DNA from: Clostridium sp.
Lineage (GTDB): Bacteria; Bacillota; Clostridia; Clostridiales; Clostridiaceae
Assembly (NCBI RefSeq): GCF_026168755.1
Contig: NZ_JAPFDR010000014.1
Location: 1 to 62,975 of the forward strand
Length of the DNA: 62,975 nucleotides
Direction: 5' to 3'
Shown piece by piece: positions 26,779-35,400 of this stretch. The translations under genes and the position numbers were made by a program. The notes beneath the pieces are model-generated. The model made no database searches and had not been told where the DNA came from. It worked only from the letters and a program-made list of their open reading frames with translations. Every line of letters begins with the position of its first letter. Position 1 is the stretch's first letter.

Positions 26779-27681
26779 TTATATATTCTTATTTAGATTT
26801 TTTTCTAAAAAGTCTTTTGATTTTTCTAATACTATTATTACTACTCCACCTATAATGAAGAATATCCAACTAAAGCTTGAAAGATCCATCGCTGGTTTTG
26901 GAATTTCTAATGTTGTAGGACCCATAAATACTGCATAGATTGAGCCAAGCATTAATCCTAGGATTAAGTAGATCATTGCAGATCTATATTTATTTAATAA
27001 AAATTTGATTATTTTTATAGTACTTAATATTCCTACGATAACACCTAATCCAAATATTATAAGTACTGGTAAGTAAGAAAAGTTTAAAGATAAAACTTCT
27101 TTTATTGCACTTATAATTCCTGTATAAAGACCAAATATTAATAATAAGGTTGAGCCCGATATACCAGGTAAAACCATAGCTGAAATTGCAATCATTCCAG
27201 CAACAAATACAAATATACCAATACTAAAGTTTAAATGCCCTAATGAAAGATTTAATCCACCATTTGACCCTGATGGGTTAAAATACGTAATTAAAACAAC
27301 AATTAAAGCTCCAATTATAGTAAATATAATATTTTTGTATTTACCAACTAAAGAGTCCTTTTCTTCTTTTATTATTAGTGGAATTGCAACTATTATAAAG
27401 CCTGTAAACAATGAACTTATACTATAAATATGCTCATCAAATATAGAAGATAATATTAGTACGGATAATACCATACCTACTATCCAACCAATTCCTAATT
27501 TTATTAAGAAGATTAAAGACCTTTTCTTATCATCTGTACTATTTTTTGATATTAAAGAATTTAATGAACCTATAAAATCATCATAAAATCCTAAAATAAA
27601 AGCAATAGTACCCCCCGAGACTCCAGGTACACTATCGGCTAGAGCCATAAAAAAACCTCTGATAAAATTAATAATAAACAC
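26779..27681 (-). CDS. DUF368 membrane protein, undecaprenyl-phosphate translocase type
   Basis: 300 aa, about eight membrane helices. The DUF368 hallmark SVPGVSGGTIAFILGFYDDF is at residues 17-36, with a second half-repeat near ISAMVLPGISGSTLLLIFGL, showing internal duplication. Members (PopT) were shown to recycle undecaprenyl phosphate across the membrane for wall synthesis. GTG start at 27681, GAGGTG 5 nt upstream. Monocistronic. Family certain, exact activity by homology. Confidence 0.87.
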   Translation of the reverse strand: MFIINFIRGFFMALADSVPGVSGGTIAFILGFYDDFIGSLNSLISKNSTDDKKRSLIFLIKLGIGWIVGMVLSVLILSSIFDEHIYSISSLFTGFIIVAIPLIIKEEKDSLVGKYKNIIFTIIGALIVVLITYFNPSGSNGGLNLSLGHLNFSIGIFVFVAGMIAISAMVLPGISGSTLLLIFGLYTGIISAIKEVLSLNFSYLPVLIIFGLGVIVGILSTIKIIKFLLNKYRSAMIYLILGLMLGSIYAVFMGPTTLEIPKPAMDLSSFSWIFFIIGGVVIIVLEKSKDFLEKNLNKNI

Positions 27682-27914
27682 AATATCACCTCAAAATAAA
27701 TATGTTAAGTATAAAATAAATATACTAAATATATAGAATACTCAGTATAATTGTATAAAAATTATATTATAAATACGGAAAAAATACTAAATATTTTTTC
27801 TGAAAAAATGTAAATTATATGTTTATTTATTGGTAAATTATATCATACGTTATTACTATTATGATATAATAAAATATCAAAATATTATATTAAATTACTA
27901 GGAGTGTGATTTTT

Positions 27915-29159
27915 TTGGAACCCAGTCAAGTGTGGCAGATAATAGTACTTATAATTTTACTAATATTGTCTGGATTTTTTTCAATGTCAGAAACAGCACT
28001 TATGGCACTAAGTAAAATAAGAATAAGACATATGGTGGAAGATGGAGTAAAAGGAGCTAAATTAGTTGAAAAGTTAACAGAAGACCCAAATAAGTTGTTA
28101 GGGGCCATATTAATAGGTAATAATATAGTTAATATATTAGCTTCATCACTAGCTACAACATTATTTGTTTCATTAGTTGGACCAAGTGGTGTTGGAATAG
28201 CAACTGCAGTTATGACTGTATTAGTACTTATTTTTGGAGAAATAACTCCAAAATCAATAGCAAAGCAAAAATCTGAACAAGTATCATTAAAGGTAAGTAA
28301 GCCGATAAATATAATAGTAAAACTATTTAAGCCATTTATAAGTATATTTACCTTTATATCAAGTGGATTTATAAGATTACTAGGAGGAGATCCAAAGGCA
28401 AGCGAACCATTTATAACAGAAGAAGAATTAAGAACGATGGTTGGTGTCGGTGAAGAAGAGGGTGTCCTTGAGGATGTGGAAAAGGAAATGATATTCAACG
28501 TGTTTGACTTCGCAGATTCACAAGCAAAGGATGTTATGGTACAAAGAGTTGATATTGTAGCTGTTGATTCGGAGGCAACTTATGAAGAAGTATTAGATGT
28601 TATAAAGACGGAACAGTTTTCAAGAATTCCAGTATATAATCAAACTATAGATGATATAGTTGGGATATTATATGTTAAAGACTTAATTATAGCAGGGCAA
28701 AATAAGGATGGTTTTAAAGTTACTGATTATATGAGAGAGCCTTATTATACATTTGAGTTTAAGAAAATTAAAGAATTATTTAATGAAATGAAAAAGACAC
28801 GAAATCATATTAGTGTAGTTTTAGACGAATATGGTGGTACTGTTGGAATAGTTACTATAGAGGACCTAATTGAAGAGGTTTTTGGTGATATAGAAGATGA
28901 ATATGATGATTATGATAATGAGATAGAAGTAATTAAAGAAGATGAATATATTGTAGACGGAAGCTCAAGATTAGATGATATAAGTGAATTAATTGGAGTA
29001 AACATGGAGTCAGAGGAGTTTGATTCTGTTGGAGGATTAATAATAGGTGAATTAGGTCGATTCCCAGAAAATAAAGAAGAGGTAAATCTAAATAATATTA
29101 GATTTGTAGTAGAGGAAGTAGATAAAAACAGAATAAAAAAAGTAAGAATTTACACATAA
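27915..29159 (+). CDS. CNNM/CorC-type transporter protein (HlyC/CorC family)
   Basis: 414 aa. DUF21/CNNM membrane domain with an N-terminal helix and two or three more to residue ~150; two CBS domains (about 190-320, PV(Y)NQTIDDIVGILYVKDL); CorC_HlyC C-terminal domain (DEYIVDGSSRLDDI). Linked to Mg2+ efflux/homeostasis. The start is taken as TTG 27915, 10 nt after AGGAG; a GTG at 27906 is only 1 nt from that site. The older name hemolysin is not meaningful here. Confidence 0.88.
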   Translation: MEPSQVWQIIVLIILLILSGFFSMSETALMALSKIRIRHMVEDGVKGAKLVEKLTEDPNKLLGAILIGNNIVNILASSLATTLFVSLVGPSGVGIATAVMTVLVLIFGEITPKSIAKQKSEQVSLKVSKPINIIVKLFKPFISIFTFISSGFIRLLGGDPKASEPFITEEELRTMVGVGEEEGVLEDVEKEMIFNVFDFADSQAKDVMVQRVDIVAVDSEATYEEVLDVIKTEQFSRIPVYNQTIDDIVGILYVKDLIIAGQNKDGFKVTDYMREPYYTFEFKKIKELFNEMKKTRNHISVVLDEYGGTVGIVTIEDLIEEVFGDIEDEYDDYDNEIEVIKEDEYIVDGSSRLDDISELIGVNMESEEFDSVGGLIIGELGRFPENKEEVNLNNIRFVVEEVDKNRIKKVRIYT

Positions 29160-29183
29160 GTTAATTTTAAATTATAATTGATG

Positions 29184-29242
29184 TAAAAATGGTGAGTGAT
29201 AAATATAAGATAGAAAGTAATTTGTCATTTGCCATTTTTAGT
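29184..29242 (+). terminator. Terminator after CNNM gene
   Basis: AAAAATGGTGAGTGATAAA pairs with TTTGTCATTTGCCATTTTT using G-U pairs, T-rich tail. Strand-specific because of the G-U pairs. Confidence 0.7.
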
Positions 29243-29296
29243 TTATATAAAGGTTAGAAAGATAAACATAATCAATAATTAAAGGAGTACTGAATA

Positions 29297-29734
29297 ATGG
29301 ATTATATGGAAATTGCTTTGGAGGAAGCCAAAAAAGCTTATTCTAAAGGAGAGGTTCCTGTTGGGGCTATTATAGTAAAGTATGGAGAAATAATAGCTAG
29401 ATCACATAATTTAAAGGAAACCCTAAAGTCTGCAATAGCGCATGCTGAAATTTTAGCAATTGAAGAGGCAAGTAAAAAAATTGGTGATTGGAGATTAAAT
29501 GGAGCTGAAATGTATGTTACATTAGAACCTTGCTCTATGTGCGCCTCTGCAATAGCACAATCTAGAATATCTAAATTACATATAGGAACATTTAATAAAG
29601 ACATGGGGGCATGTGGAACAATATTAAATATTTTGGATTATGATATTTTTAATTCCTATGTAACTATAAATTGGTGTTATAATAATGAGTGTAGTGAATT
29701 AATAAGTAAATTTTTTCATGAGAGAAGAAAATAA
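29297..29734 (+). CDS. tadA: tRNA-specific adenosine deaminase
   Basis: 145 aa. Deaminates A34 to inosine in tRNA-Arg(ACG), essential for decoding CGN codons. Zinc-site motifs HAE (about residue 50, with the catalytic Glu) and PCSMC (about 80-84). Usual length. Lies 60 bp after a terminator; the next gene lgt follows after 29 bp and may be cotranscribed. Confidence 0.93.
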   Translation: MDYMEIALEEAKKAYSKGEVPVGAIIVKYGEIIARSHNLKETLKSAIAHAEILAIEEASKKIGDWRLNGAEMYVTLEPCSMCASAIAQSRISKLHIGTFNKDMGACGTILNILDYDIFNSYVTINWCYNNECSELISKFFHERRK

Positions 29735-29763
29735 ATTTAAATCAAAAAAGGAGAAGGTAAGAA

Positions 29764-30534
29764 ATGAATCCAGTAGCATTTGAAGTTTTTGGAATGCCAA
29801 TAAGATGGTATGGAATTATTATTGCAAGTGGAGTTTTGATAGCATTTTTTGTATCATACTTACTAGCTAAGAAAAAAGGATTAGATTTTGATATTATTAC
29901 AGATGGATTTTTATGGAGTTTTCCATTTGCCATAATTGGTGCTAGGTTATATTATGTTGCTTTTGAATATAAGAATTATCATTCATTTATAGATGTAATA
30001 AACATAAGAAATGGTGGTATGGCCATACATGGTGGACTTATTGGTGGATTATTAGTTGCATATATATTTACTAGAGTAAAAAAGATAAATTTCTTTGAAT
30101 ATATTGATGTAATAATGCCTGGAGTTATATTAGCTCAAGCAATAGGTAGATGGGGAAACTTTATGAATCAAGAAGCACATGGAGGACCTGTTTCAGAGTT
30201 TTTTATAAGTAAATTTCCGAATTTTATACAACAAGGAATGCTTATAAATGGAACATACTATCATCCAACATTTTTATATGAATCTATATGGAATTTAATT
30301 GTTTTTGCAATATTAATATTTATGATTTATAAAAAGAAAAACCAACATGGAATTGTTATAGGTAGTTATATGATTCTTTATTCCTTAGGAAGGTTTTTCA
30401 TAGAAGGATTAAGAACAGATAGTTTAATGTTTTTTGGATTAAGAACAGCACAAATAATTAGTTTAATTGGAATAATTATTGGAGCTATAATAATATTTAT
30501 AGCAAATAGAAATAGTAAGAAAAAATTTATATAA
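29764..30534 (+). CDS. lgt: Prolipoprotein diacylglyceryl transferase
   Basis: 256 aa membrane enzyme that moves diacylglycerol from phosphatidylglycerol to the lipobox Cys of prolipoproteins, such as the deacetylase at the left end of this window. Seven membrane segments. Signature GGMAIHGGLIGG and GRWGNFMNQEAHG (essential Arg, Asn, Glu). Ribosome site AAAGGAGAAGG. Confidence 0.96.
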   Translation: MNPVAFEVFGMPIRWYGIIIASGVLIAFFVSYLLAKKKGLDFDIITDGFLWSFPFAIIGARLYYVAFEYKNYHSFIDVINIRNGGMAIHGGLIGGLLVAYIFTRVKKINFFEYIDVIMPGVILAQAIGRWGNFMNQEAHGGPVSEFFISKFPNFIQQGMLINGTYYHPTFLYESIWNLIVFAILIFMIYKKKNQHGIVIGSYMILYSLGRFFIEGLRTDSLMFFGLRTAQIISLIGIIIGAIIIFIANRNSKKKFI

Positions 30535-30543
30535 TTACTTAAA

Positions 30544-30582
30544 AAAGTGGAGTAGCCATTAAAAAAAGAGGCTCTCCACTTA
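30544..30582 (+). terminator. Terminator after lgt
   Basis: AGTGGAG...CTCCACT stem with inner GCC/GGC pairing, tail TTAATTAATTT. Confidence 0.7.
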
Positions 30583-30706
30583 ATTAATTTGTGGAAAACT
30601 CATAAAGAAAATCTTTTTATTGAACTACAATAATATTTATGTTAAAATGAGAAAGTATCAATGATAGATACAAAATAAATTATTTTTTAATTTTATTTTA
30701 CGGTAT

Positions 30707-30796
30707 GGAGAGATGTCCGAGTGGTTGAAGGAGCACGCCTGGAACGCGTGTATAGGGGAAACTCTATCGTGGGTTCAAATCCCACTTTCTCCGCCA
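30707..30796 (+). tRNA. tRNA-Ser (anticodon GGA)
   Basis: 90 nt class II tRNA with a long variable arm (TATAGGGGAAACTCTA). Acceptor GGAGAGA/TTTCTCC, anticodon loop CTGGAAC gives GGA, discriminator G, CCA encoded. Immediately followed by SRP RNA, the common Firmicute order. Confidence 0.96.
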
Positions 30797-30798
30797 TA

Positions 30799-31064
30799 GC
30801 CGTGCTAGATGGGGAGTTAGCGGTGCCCTGTAACCTGCAATCCGCTACAGCAGGATTTAATTCCTCACCTAGGCTTTAATCTGTTTGGTCTGCCCTATGC
30901 AAGTGATGTTGAGGGTCGGGTCCCACGCGACGTAAGACTGTGAACCTCGTCAGGTCCGGAAGGAAGCAGCGATAAGCAGCCCCTGCGTGTGCCGTGGATC
31001 AATCTTGCCTGAGTTAACTACATAGGTAACGCTTATAGATTACTGTCGAAGTGAGGTGCACGGT
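30799..31064 (+). ncRNA. ffs: Signal recognition particle RNA (large bacterial type)
   Basis: The universally conserved Ffh-binding segment GTCAGGTCCGGAAGGAAGCA is present at about 30950-30969. The 5' GCCGTGC pairs with the 3' GCACGGT ends. Length about 266 nt, with an Alu-domain part like the Bacillus scRNA. It directs Ffh-dependent membrane targeting. dnaX, its usual neighbour, is about 20 kb downstream because ppcA, element 2 and folA-thyA intervene. Confidence 0.96.
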
Positions 31065-31074
31065 TTTAAATTAT

Positions 31075-31102
31075 CCTTTCTTTTAGAAAGAAAGGCTTTT
31101 TT
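31075..31102 (+). terminator. Terminator of SRP RNA
   Basis: CCTTTCTTTT/AGAAAGAAAGG hairpin followed by a T run. Confidence 0.88.
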
Positions 31103-31232
31103 AATGTTTATAATGAATTTTATTTAAATTATACTGATGATTTAAAATAGAGTAAGTCTAGTTATCATCATAAAATTTTATTAATTATGGTTACTCTTCA
31201 ATAGGATTAACAATATAGGACAAAAAAACAAT

Positions 31233-31290
31233 AGGACAGAAAAATAGGGAAATTTCGTTAGAAATATCCCTATTTTTCTGTCTTTTTTTA
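31233..31290 (+). terminator. Strong hairpin terminator upstream of ppcA
   Basis: Within a 370-bp gene-free interval. A 16-bp stem (GACAGAAAAATAGGGA, 31235-31250, with 31267-31282) plus an inner AATTTC/GAAAT stem and seven T. No gene directly precedes it; it blocks read-through from SRP RNA or ends an unrecognised transcript. The rest of 31105-31476 is A/T-rich with no other clear signal. Confidence 0.8.
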
Positions 31291-31476
31291 GAGATAAACA
31301 AAAGAAAATAATTTTAAAAATATGTACAAATATATGAAAATATCAATAATAATTTTAATTAATGCAAGTTAAAAGTATAAAAAATTGCATTTTATGCAGA
31401 AAAGTGTTGTAAAATTATATTAAAATGAAATATAATAAAAATATAAAGTGCAAAAAAGTTGAGGGGGCTATTTAAA

Positions 31477-33093
31477 ATGAGAAATTTTCCAAATTCAATG
31501 ATGACACAACATCCAGATAATGTAGAAAAATATATATCAATTCAACAAGAACCTACAGAGGCAATAGAAGGATTAACACCTCAAGATAAAGGTGGACTTG
31601 GAATAGACGAAATAATGATAGATTTTGAAGGTAAATTAACTCCATATCATCAAACATCACAAGTTGCATTAGGGTTAATTGGTAATGGTGTTATACCAGG
31701 AAAGGATGTTAGAATAACTCCTAGAATACCAAATGCAAATAAGGAGTCTGTATTTAGACAATTAATGAGTATAATGTCTATTGTAGAAACAAATGCACAG
31801 GCTTATCAGCTTACAGGTGTACAAGCTATTAGGGAAGTTGTAGTTCCAATGGTTGAAACAGGACAAGAAATTTCTGAGTTCCAAGATAGAGTTAATTCTG
31901 TTATAGAGTTAGGAAATAAGAATTATCCAGTAAAGTTTGAGGAAAATAGTGTTAGAATAATTCCTTTAGTAGAGGATGTTCCAGCATTAGTTAATGTTGA
32001 AAAGATATTAGATGAATTTTATCATATATCAGAAGAGAAGGGACATAACATAGATTATTTAAGATTTATGATAGCTCGTTCTGATACAGCTATGTCTTAT
32101 GGATTAATATCAGGAGTGCTTTCTGTTGTTATGGCTGTAGATAAGGCATATAAATGGGGCAAAGAGCATGGGGTAGAGGTAGCTCCGATATTAGGATGTG
32201 GATCTCTTCCATTTAGAGGGCATTTTACAGGAAGAAATATAGATAAAATATTACAGACTTATGCAGGAGTAAAAACTTTTACTTTCCAATCAGCATTAAG
32301 ATATGATCATGGTGAAGAAGAGACTAAACAAGCTGCTAGAGAGCTTAAAGAGAAAGTAGATATGTATGAGCCTAGAAACTTCTCAGAAGATGATATAGCG
32401 TTAATGAAGGAGTTTATAGGAATACTATCTAAACACTATTTAACGACATTCTTAAAGGTAATAAACACAGTTTCATTTGTATCTGACTTTATTCCAAAGA
32501 ATAGAGATAGATTAACTAAGGCTAAGACAGGATTAGAATATAATAGGGAAGTAGCTAATCTTGATAATATAGCAAACTTAGTAAGTGATGAGGAATTAAG
32601 AAAAGAAATATTAAGTATAGATAATTCTGTTGAGTATGCTGTACCAAGAGCTATATCATTTACTGGAGCTATGTATACATTAGGTATGCCACCAGAACTT
32701 TTAGGTATGGGTAGAGGGCTTAAGGAAATAAAGGATAAATTCGGACAAGAAGGAATAGATAAATTATTAGAATTCTATCCTATGTTAAGAGAAGACTTAG
32801 GATTTGCAGCTAGATTTGCAAATGCTGGAGTTAGCAAAAGGATAATTGATGAAACAGCAAGACAAGAATATAAAGAAGACATGAAGTATGTTAATGAAAT
32901 CTTAGATTTAGGATTAGACTATGAGTTTATGAATGATAATGAGTTCTATCATACGCTATTAAAGACTACAAGACCAATAATAATGCATTTAATAGGCTTA
33001 GAGTCAGATATAATTCAAAGTAAGACTGAAGAGTTAAAGATTCTAAATGAATGGATTATTAGAATGGGTAAAGTTAGAGGAAGTATTGGATAA
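31477..33093 (+). CDS. ppcA: Phosphoenolpyruvate carboxylase, archaeal type
   Basis: 538 aa. Carboxylates PEP to oxaloacetate for TCA intermediates. The short PpcA class, not the ~900-aa bacterial class; the N-terminal block MMTQHPDN and [15 protein letters not shown] are typical, as is [20 protein letters not shown]. Known in Clostridium perfringens and archaea. ATG at 31477 with GAGGGGG 9 nt upstream; an upstream in-frame ATG lacks a site. The last 37 codons are duplicated at 49360-49473 because element 2 inserted here and carries a matching 3' end, so the reading frame is restored. Confidence 0.94.
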   Translation: MRNFPNSMMTQHPDNVEKYISIQQEPTEAIEGLTPQDKGGLGIDEIMIDFEGKLTPYHQTSQVALGLIGNGVIPGKDVRITPRIPNANKESVFRQLMSIMSIVETNAQAYQLTGVQAIREVVVPMVETGQEISEFQDRVNSVIELGNKNYPVKFEENSVRIIPLVEDVPALVNVEKILDEFYHISEEKGHNIDYLRFMIARSDTAMSYGLISGVLSVVMAVDKAYKWGKEHGVEVAPILGCGSLPFRGHFTGRNIDKILQTYAGVKTFTFQSALRYDHGEEETKQAARELKEKVDMYEPRNFSEDDIALMKEFIGILSKHYLTTFLKVINTVSFVSDFIPKNRDRLTKAKTGLEYNREVANLDNIANLVSDEELRKEILSIDNSVEYAVPRAISFTGAMYTLGMPPELLGMGRGLKEIKDKFGQEGIDKLLEFYPMLREDLGFAARFANAGVSKRIIDETARQEYKEDMKYVNEILDLGLDYEFMNDNEFYHTLLKTTRPIIMHLIGLESDIIQSKTEELKILNEWIIRMGKVRGSIG

Positions 33094-33095
33094 AA
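32982..33095 (+). repeat. Left 114-bp att repeat of element 2
   Basis: Identical over 114 bp to 49360-49473. Covers the last 37 codons and the stop of ppcA. Flanking bases differ immediately outside. Confidence 0.95.
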
Positions 33096-33203
33096 GAGAC
33101 TTTCTGATTTAAGTAAAAATACAAAATTATATTAATGAAAATTTATGTAAATGTATCTAAATTACCAATTAGCTAATTTTTATACCGATTTATATAAATT
33201 TAA

Positions 33204-33247
33204 GAGACATCTCCTATTTGATTGATGATGGGAGGTGTCTTTTTTTA
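33204..33247 (+). promoter_or_regulatory. Terminator hairpin that buries the integrase ribosome site
   Basis: AGACATCTCC (left arm) pairs with GGAGGTGTCT (33231-33240, one G-U), followed by seven T and the integrase ATG. The right arm is also the Shine-Dalgarno sequence. It acts as the ppcA terminator and could keep integrase silent on read-through RNA. Confidence 0.75.
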
Positions 33248-34255
33248 ATGGCAAGAATAAGAAAAGAAAAACAGTTATTGGAAATAGTTTTAGAAGATTA
33301 TATGTATTATTGTAGTTTGAAAGATTTGAGGAGACAAACTTTAAAATCGTACGAACAGACTTTAAAATTATTATTTAAATATTTAGCCGAAGAATTTAAC
33401 GTTATTTATTTAGAGGATATCGAAGAAGAACACATTAAAAGTTATATAGATTTCTCTAAGGAAAAAGGTAAATATTCTTATGTGGCAGATGAAAAGACGG
33501 TAAGTATAAATAGACCAGATTTGAGACAAGATTTTGGAAAAAAGGTTTCTATGGGTACAGTTAATTCTTATTTAAGAAATATAAAAACATTTTTTAATTA
33601 TTGTATTGATAATAATTTGTTGCAAGAAAATCCATGCAAGAGAATTAAAAATATTAAATGCAAGAGAAATAAAAAGGAAGAAATCACATCTGAAGAGTTT
33701 AATAAGATAATTAAAGTTTTAGATTTAACTTTGTTTTCTGAATATAGGGATTATGTGATTATTCAGCTACTGGCAGATACTGGTATGAGATTGGGTGAAA
33801 CATTAGCTTTAAAGGTTAGTGATATAGATTTAAAAAATAAAACAATTTTTATAGATGGAGAAATTGCAAAAGGTAGAAGGGATAGATATGTATTCTTTTC
33901 TGACACAATGAAGAAGATTCTACAGAGGTGGATCAATTATAAAGATAGATATGTAGAAAATGAATTATTGTTTGTATCTAATAGAAATAATGAAATAATT
34001 AACTCTAATTTTGAAAAGTTATTTAAGAAATATGTGAAAAGGGCAAAAATAGAAAAAAATATAACTCCACATGGATTAAGAAATAATTTTGCAAGAAGAT
34101 GTTTATTAAATGGTATGGATATTTACATGGTATCAAGAATTTTAGGTCATTCTGATGTTAGGATAACGCAACAAGCCTACATGGATATTACAACAGAGGA
34201 TATTAGAAAAAGCTATATGAAATATTCACCATTAGAAAATATGCGTAGGAGGTAG
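33248..34255 (+). CDS. int: Tyrosine recombinase/integrase of element 2
   Basis: 335 aa, XerC/D-like. N-terminal SAM-like core-binding domain (residues ~10-130) and catalytic domain with R in DTGMRLGETLAL, K in AKGRRDRYV, HGLRNN (HxxR), GHSDVRITQ and the nucleophile Tyr in QAYMDIT. Start at 33248 behind GGAGGTG (10 nt). It sits 150 bp from the ppcA stop in the same direction, so it is controlled by the hairpin at 33204-33247. Confidence 0.95.
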   Translation: MARIRKEKQLLEIVLEDYMYYCSLKDLRRQTLKSYEQTLKLLFKYLAEEFNVIYLEDIEEEHIKSYIDFSKEKGKYSYVADEKTVSINRPDLRQDFGKKVSMGTVNSYLRNIKTFFNYCIDNNLLQENPCKRIKNIKCKRNKKEEITSEEFNKIIKVLDLTLFSEYRDYVIIQLLADTGMRLGETLALKVSDIDLKNKTIFIDGEIAKGRRDRYVFFSDTMKKILQRWINYKDRYVENELLFVSNRNNEIINSNFEKLFKKYVKRAKIEKNITPHGLRNNFARRCLLNGMDIYMVSRILGHSDVRITQQAYMDITTEDIRKSYMKYSPLENMRRR

Positions 34256-34263
34256 TAAACAAA

Positions 34264-34464
34264 ATGTATGGTGTAAATTGTAAAACTAAATTAAGTGCAG
34301 AAGCTAAATATATATTAGGTTCAATTGTTTATTCTGGGATTTTAAAAGAAATAGAAAGAGCTGAGTTATCTAAAGAAGTATTAAAAGAAATGGTAGATTT
34401 TTATGAAGAAACTTGTTTACTTGGGGTTAACCATTTGAGAGAAAAGTTAAATAAATTAGATTAA
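34264..34464 (+). CDS. Hypothetical helical protein
   Basis: 66 aa, helical, not recognised. AGGAGGT ribosome site overlaps the end of the integrase gene; 8 bp gap. Same transcript as int. Confidence 0.6.
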   Translation: MYGVNCKTKLSAEAKYILGSIVYSGILKEIERAELSKEVLKEMVDFYEETCLLGVNHLREKLNKLD

Positions 34465-34485
34465 TTAAATGTAGGGGATGAGAAA

Positions 34486-34647
34486 ATGGGTAAAGTGATA
34501 AAATTTCCAAAAATGAAAATAGAGGAAGAATTCAAAACATATGAAGAACGATTAATACAAGGGTATAAGGAGTTAGAAGAGTTTTATAAGGAAGTAAATA
34601 AAGAAATTTGGTATGTTGATGAAAATGGAAAATTAGGAGTTAAATAA
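34486..34647 (+). CDS. Hypothetical small charged protein
   Basis: 53 aa, starts MGKVIKFPKMKIEEEFKTYE and ends VDENGKLGVK. Ribosome site AGGGGATG. Not recognised; an operon member between two other small genes. Confidence 0.55.
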   Translation: MGKVIKFPKMKIEEEFKTYEERLIQGYKELEEFYKEVNKEIWYVDENGKLGVK

Positions 34648-34669
34648 TTATAAAGGGTGGGATTTAAGA

Positions 34670-34864
34670 ATGAGAAAATATAATGTTATGCAAGAATTTT
34701 TAGATGGGAGTTTTAGTGGATGTTTTATTGTAAATAATGGGGTAGTTTACGAGGATTATGTTAGAGAGTTAGTGGACAAGGCTATTGGTGCAGTGTATGA
34801 TTGGATAGAAGATGAGTTAATTGTTTATTTAAACGATAAATCAGTAGTAGTGAGTCATATGTAA
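34670..34864 (+). CDS. Hypothetical small acidic protein
   Basis: 64 aa, acidic, no known domain, ribosome site GGGTGGGA. Last gene before the long ORF-free region. Confidence 0.55.
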   Translation: MRKYNVMQEFLDGSFSGCFIVNNGVVYEDYVRELVDKAIGAVYDWIEDELIVYLNDKSVVVSHM

Positions 34865-34924
34865 CAAAATAGAGAGTAACGGCAATTACTCCCTATTCTA
34901 ACAATTTAATATTGTTTAATATAT

Positions 34925-35017
34925 CTCTTGCAACCAAAACAAGAGAAAAGCGTTAATTATATTATAATTCAAAAAATCATGGGTTGCAAGAGGTGTATTT
35001 CTTGCACCCTTTTTTTT
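34925..35017 (+). promoter_or_regulatory. Attenuator-like pair of exclusive hairpins
   Basis: CTCTTGCAACC (34925-34935) pairs perfectly with GGTTGCAAGAG (34982-34992). The same right strand is also the left arm of a terminator: GGGTTGCAAGA (34981-34991) with TCTTGCACCC (35000-35009, one bulge) followed by eight T. Only one can form, so read-through into the following RNA could be controlled. Confidence 0.62.
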
Positions 35018-35400
35018 AGGTGTAGGTTAGTTATTATGCACCATGTAACTATAAAGATAATGGTAAGTGTGGACGAGCTGATGCAGAAAGTCGTTTGGGT
35101 TATATCTAATTACTCTACTTATAAGATATACTCCTTAAACGGGTACATTCTGACCGTTAAATAAATTAGATGGTGAGGGAACTGCCACGAGAGTGGGGGA
35201 ATTAAGCTAATATCCTTGTGTTGGGTAACAGTTGGCACATTGTAGGCTTAATTACAAGTAGAGTATTAAACGAGCGATACAATTCGTATACAGTCGATTA
35301 TAGAGCCTTGAGAGTAAAATCTTAGGGCAAACTATATTCATTCACAACGTGTCCACGTGCCAGTCGATTATAACGCTTCGCTACTTGATTGCAAGTATTT
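35018..35400 (+). ncRNA. Candidate large structured RNA
   Basis: No ORF, and G+C is visibly above the neighbouring DNA. Many local stems: AACGG/CCGTT (35139-35158), GCCAC-GAGA-GTGGG with a GNRA loop (about 35184-35197), GATAC/GTATAC (about 35276-35290), CACG/CGTG (about 35347-35357), and AATTAAGC (about 35200) with GCTTAATT (about 35246). A 12-nt repeat CAGTCGATTATA occurs at 35291 and 35371. Ornate phage RNAs such as ROOL or GOLLD are the comparison; I cannot tell whether it is one of them. Confidence 0.45.

Noticed and set aside
27926..28498. 190-codon antisense frame in the CNNM gene
   Set aside because: Mirror of a conserved coding region; low-complexity Ser/Thr/Ile translation typical of antisense of A/T-rich genes.
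34928..35164. 78-codon open frame across the candidate RNA
   Set aside because: TTG start, no ribosome site, crosses the terminator hairpin and its T8 run; composition not protein-like.
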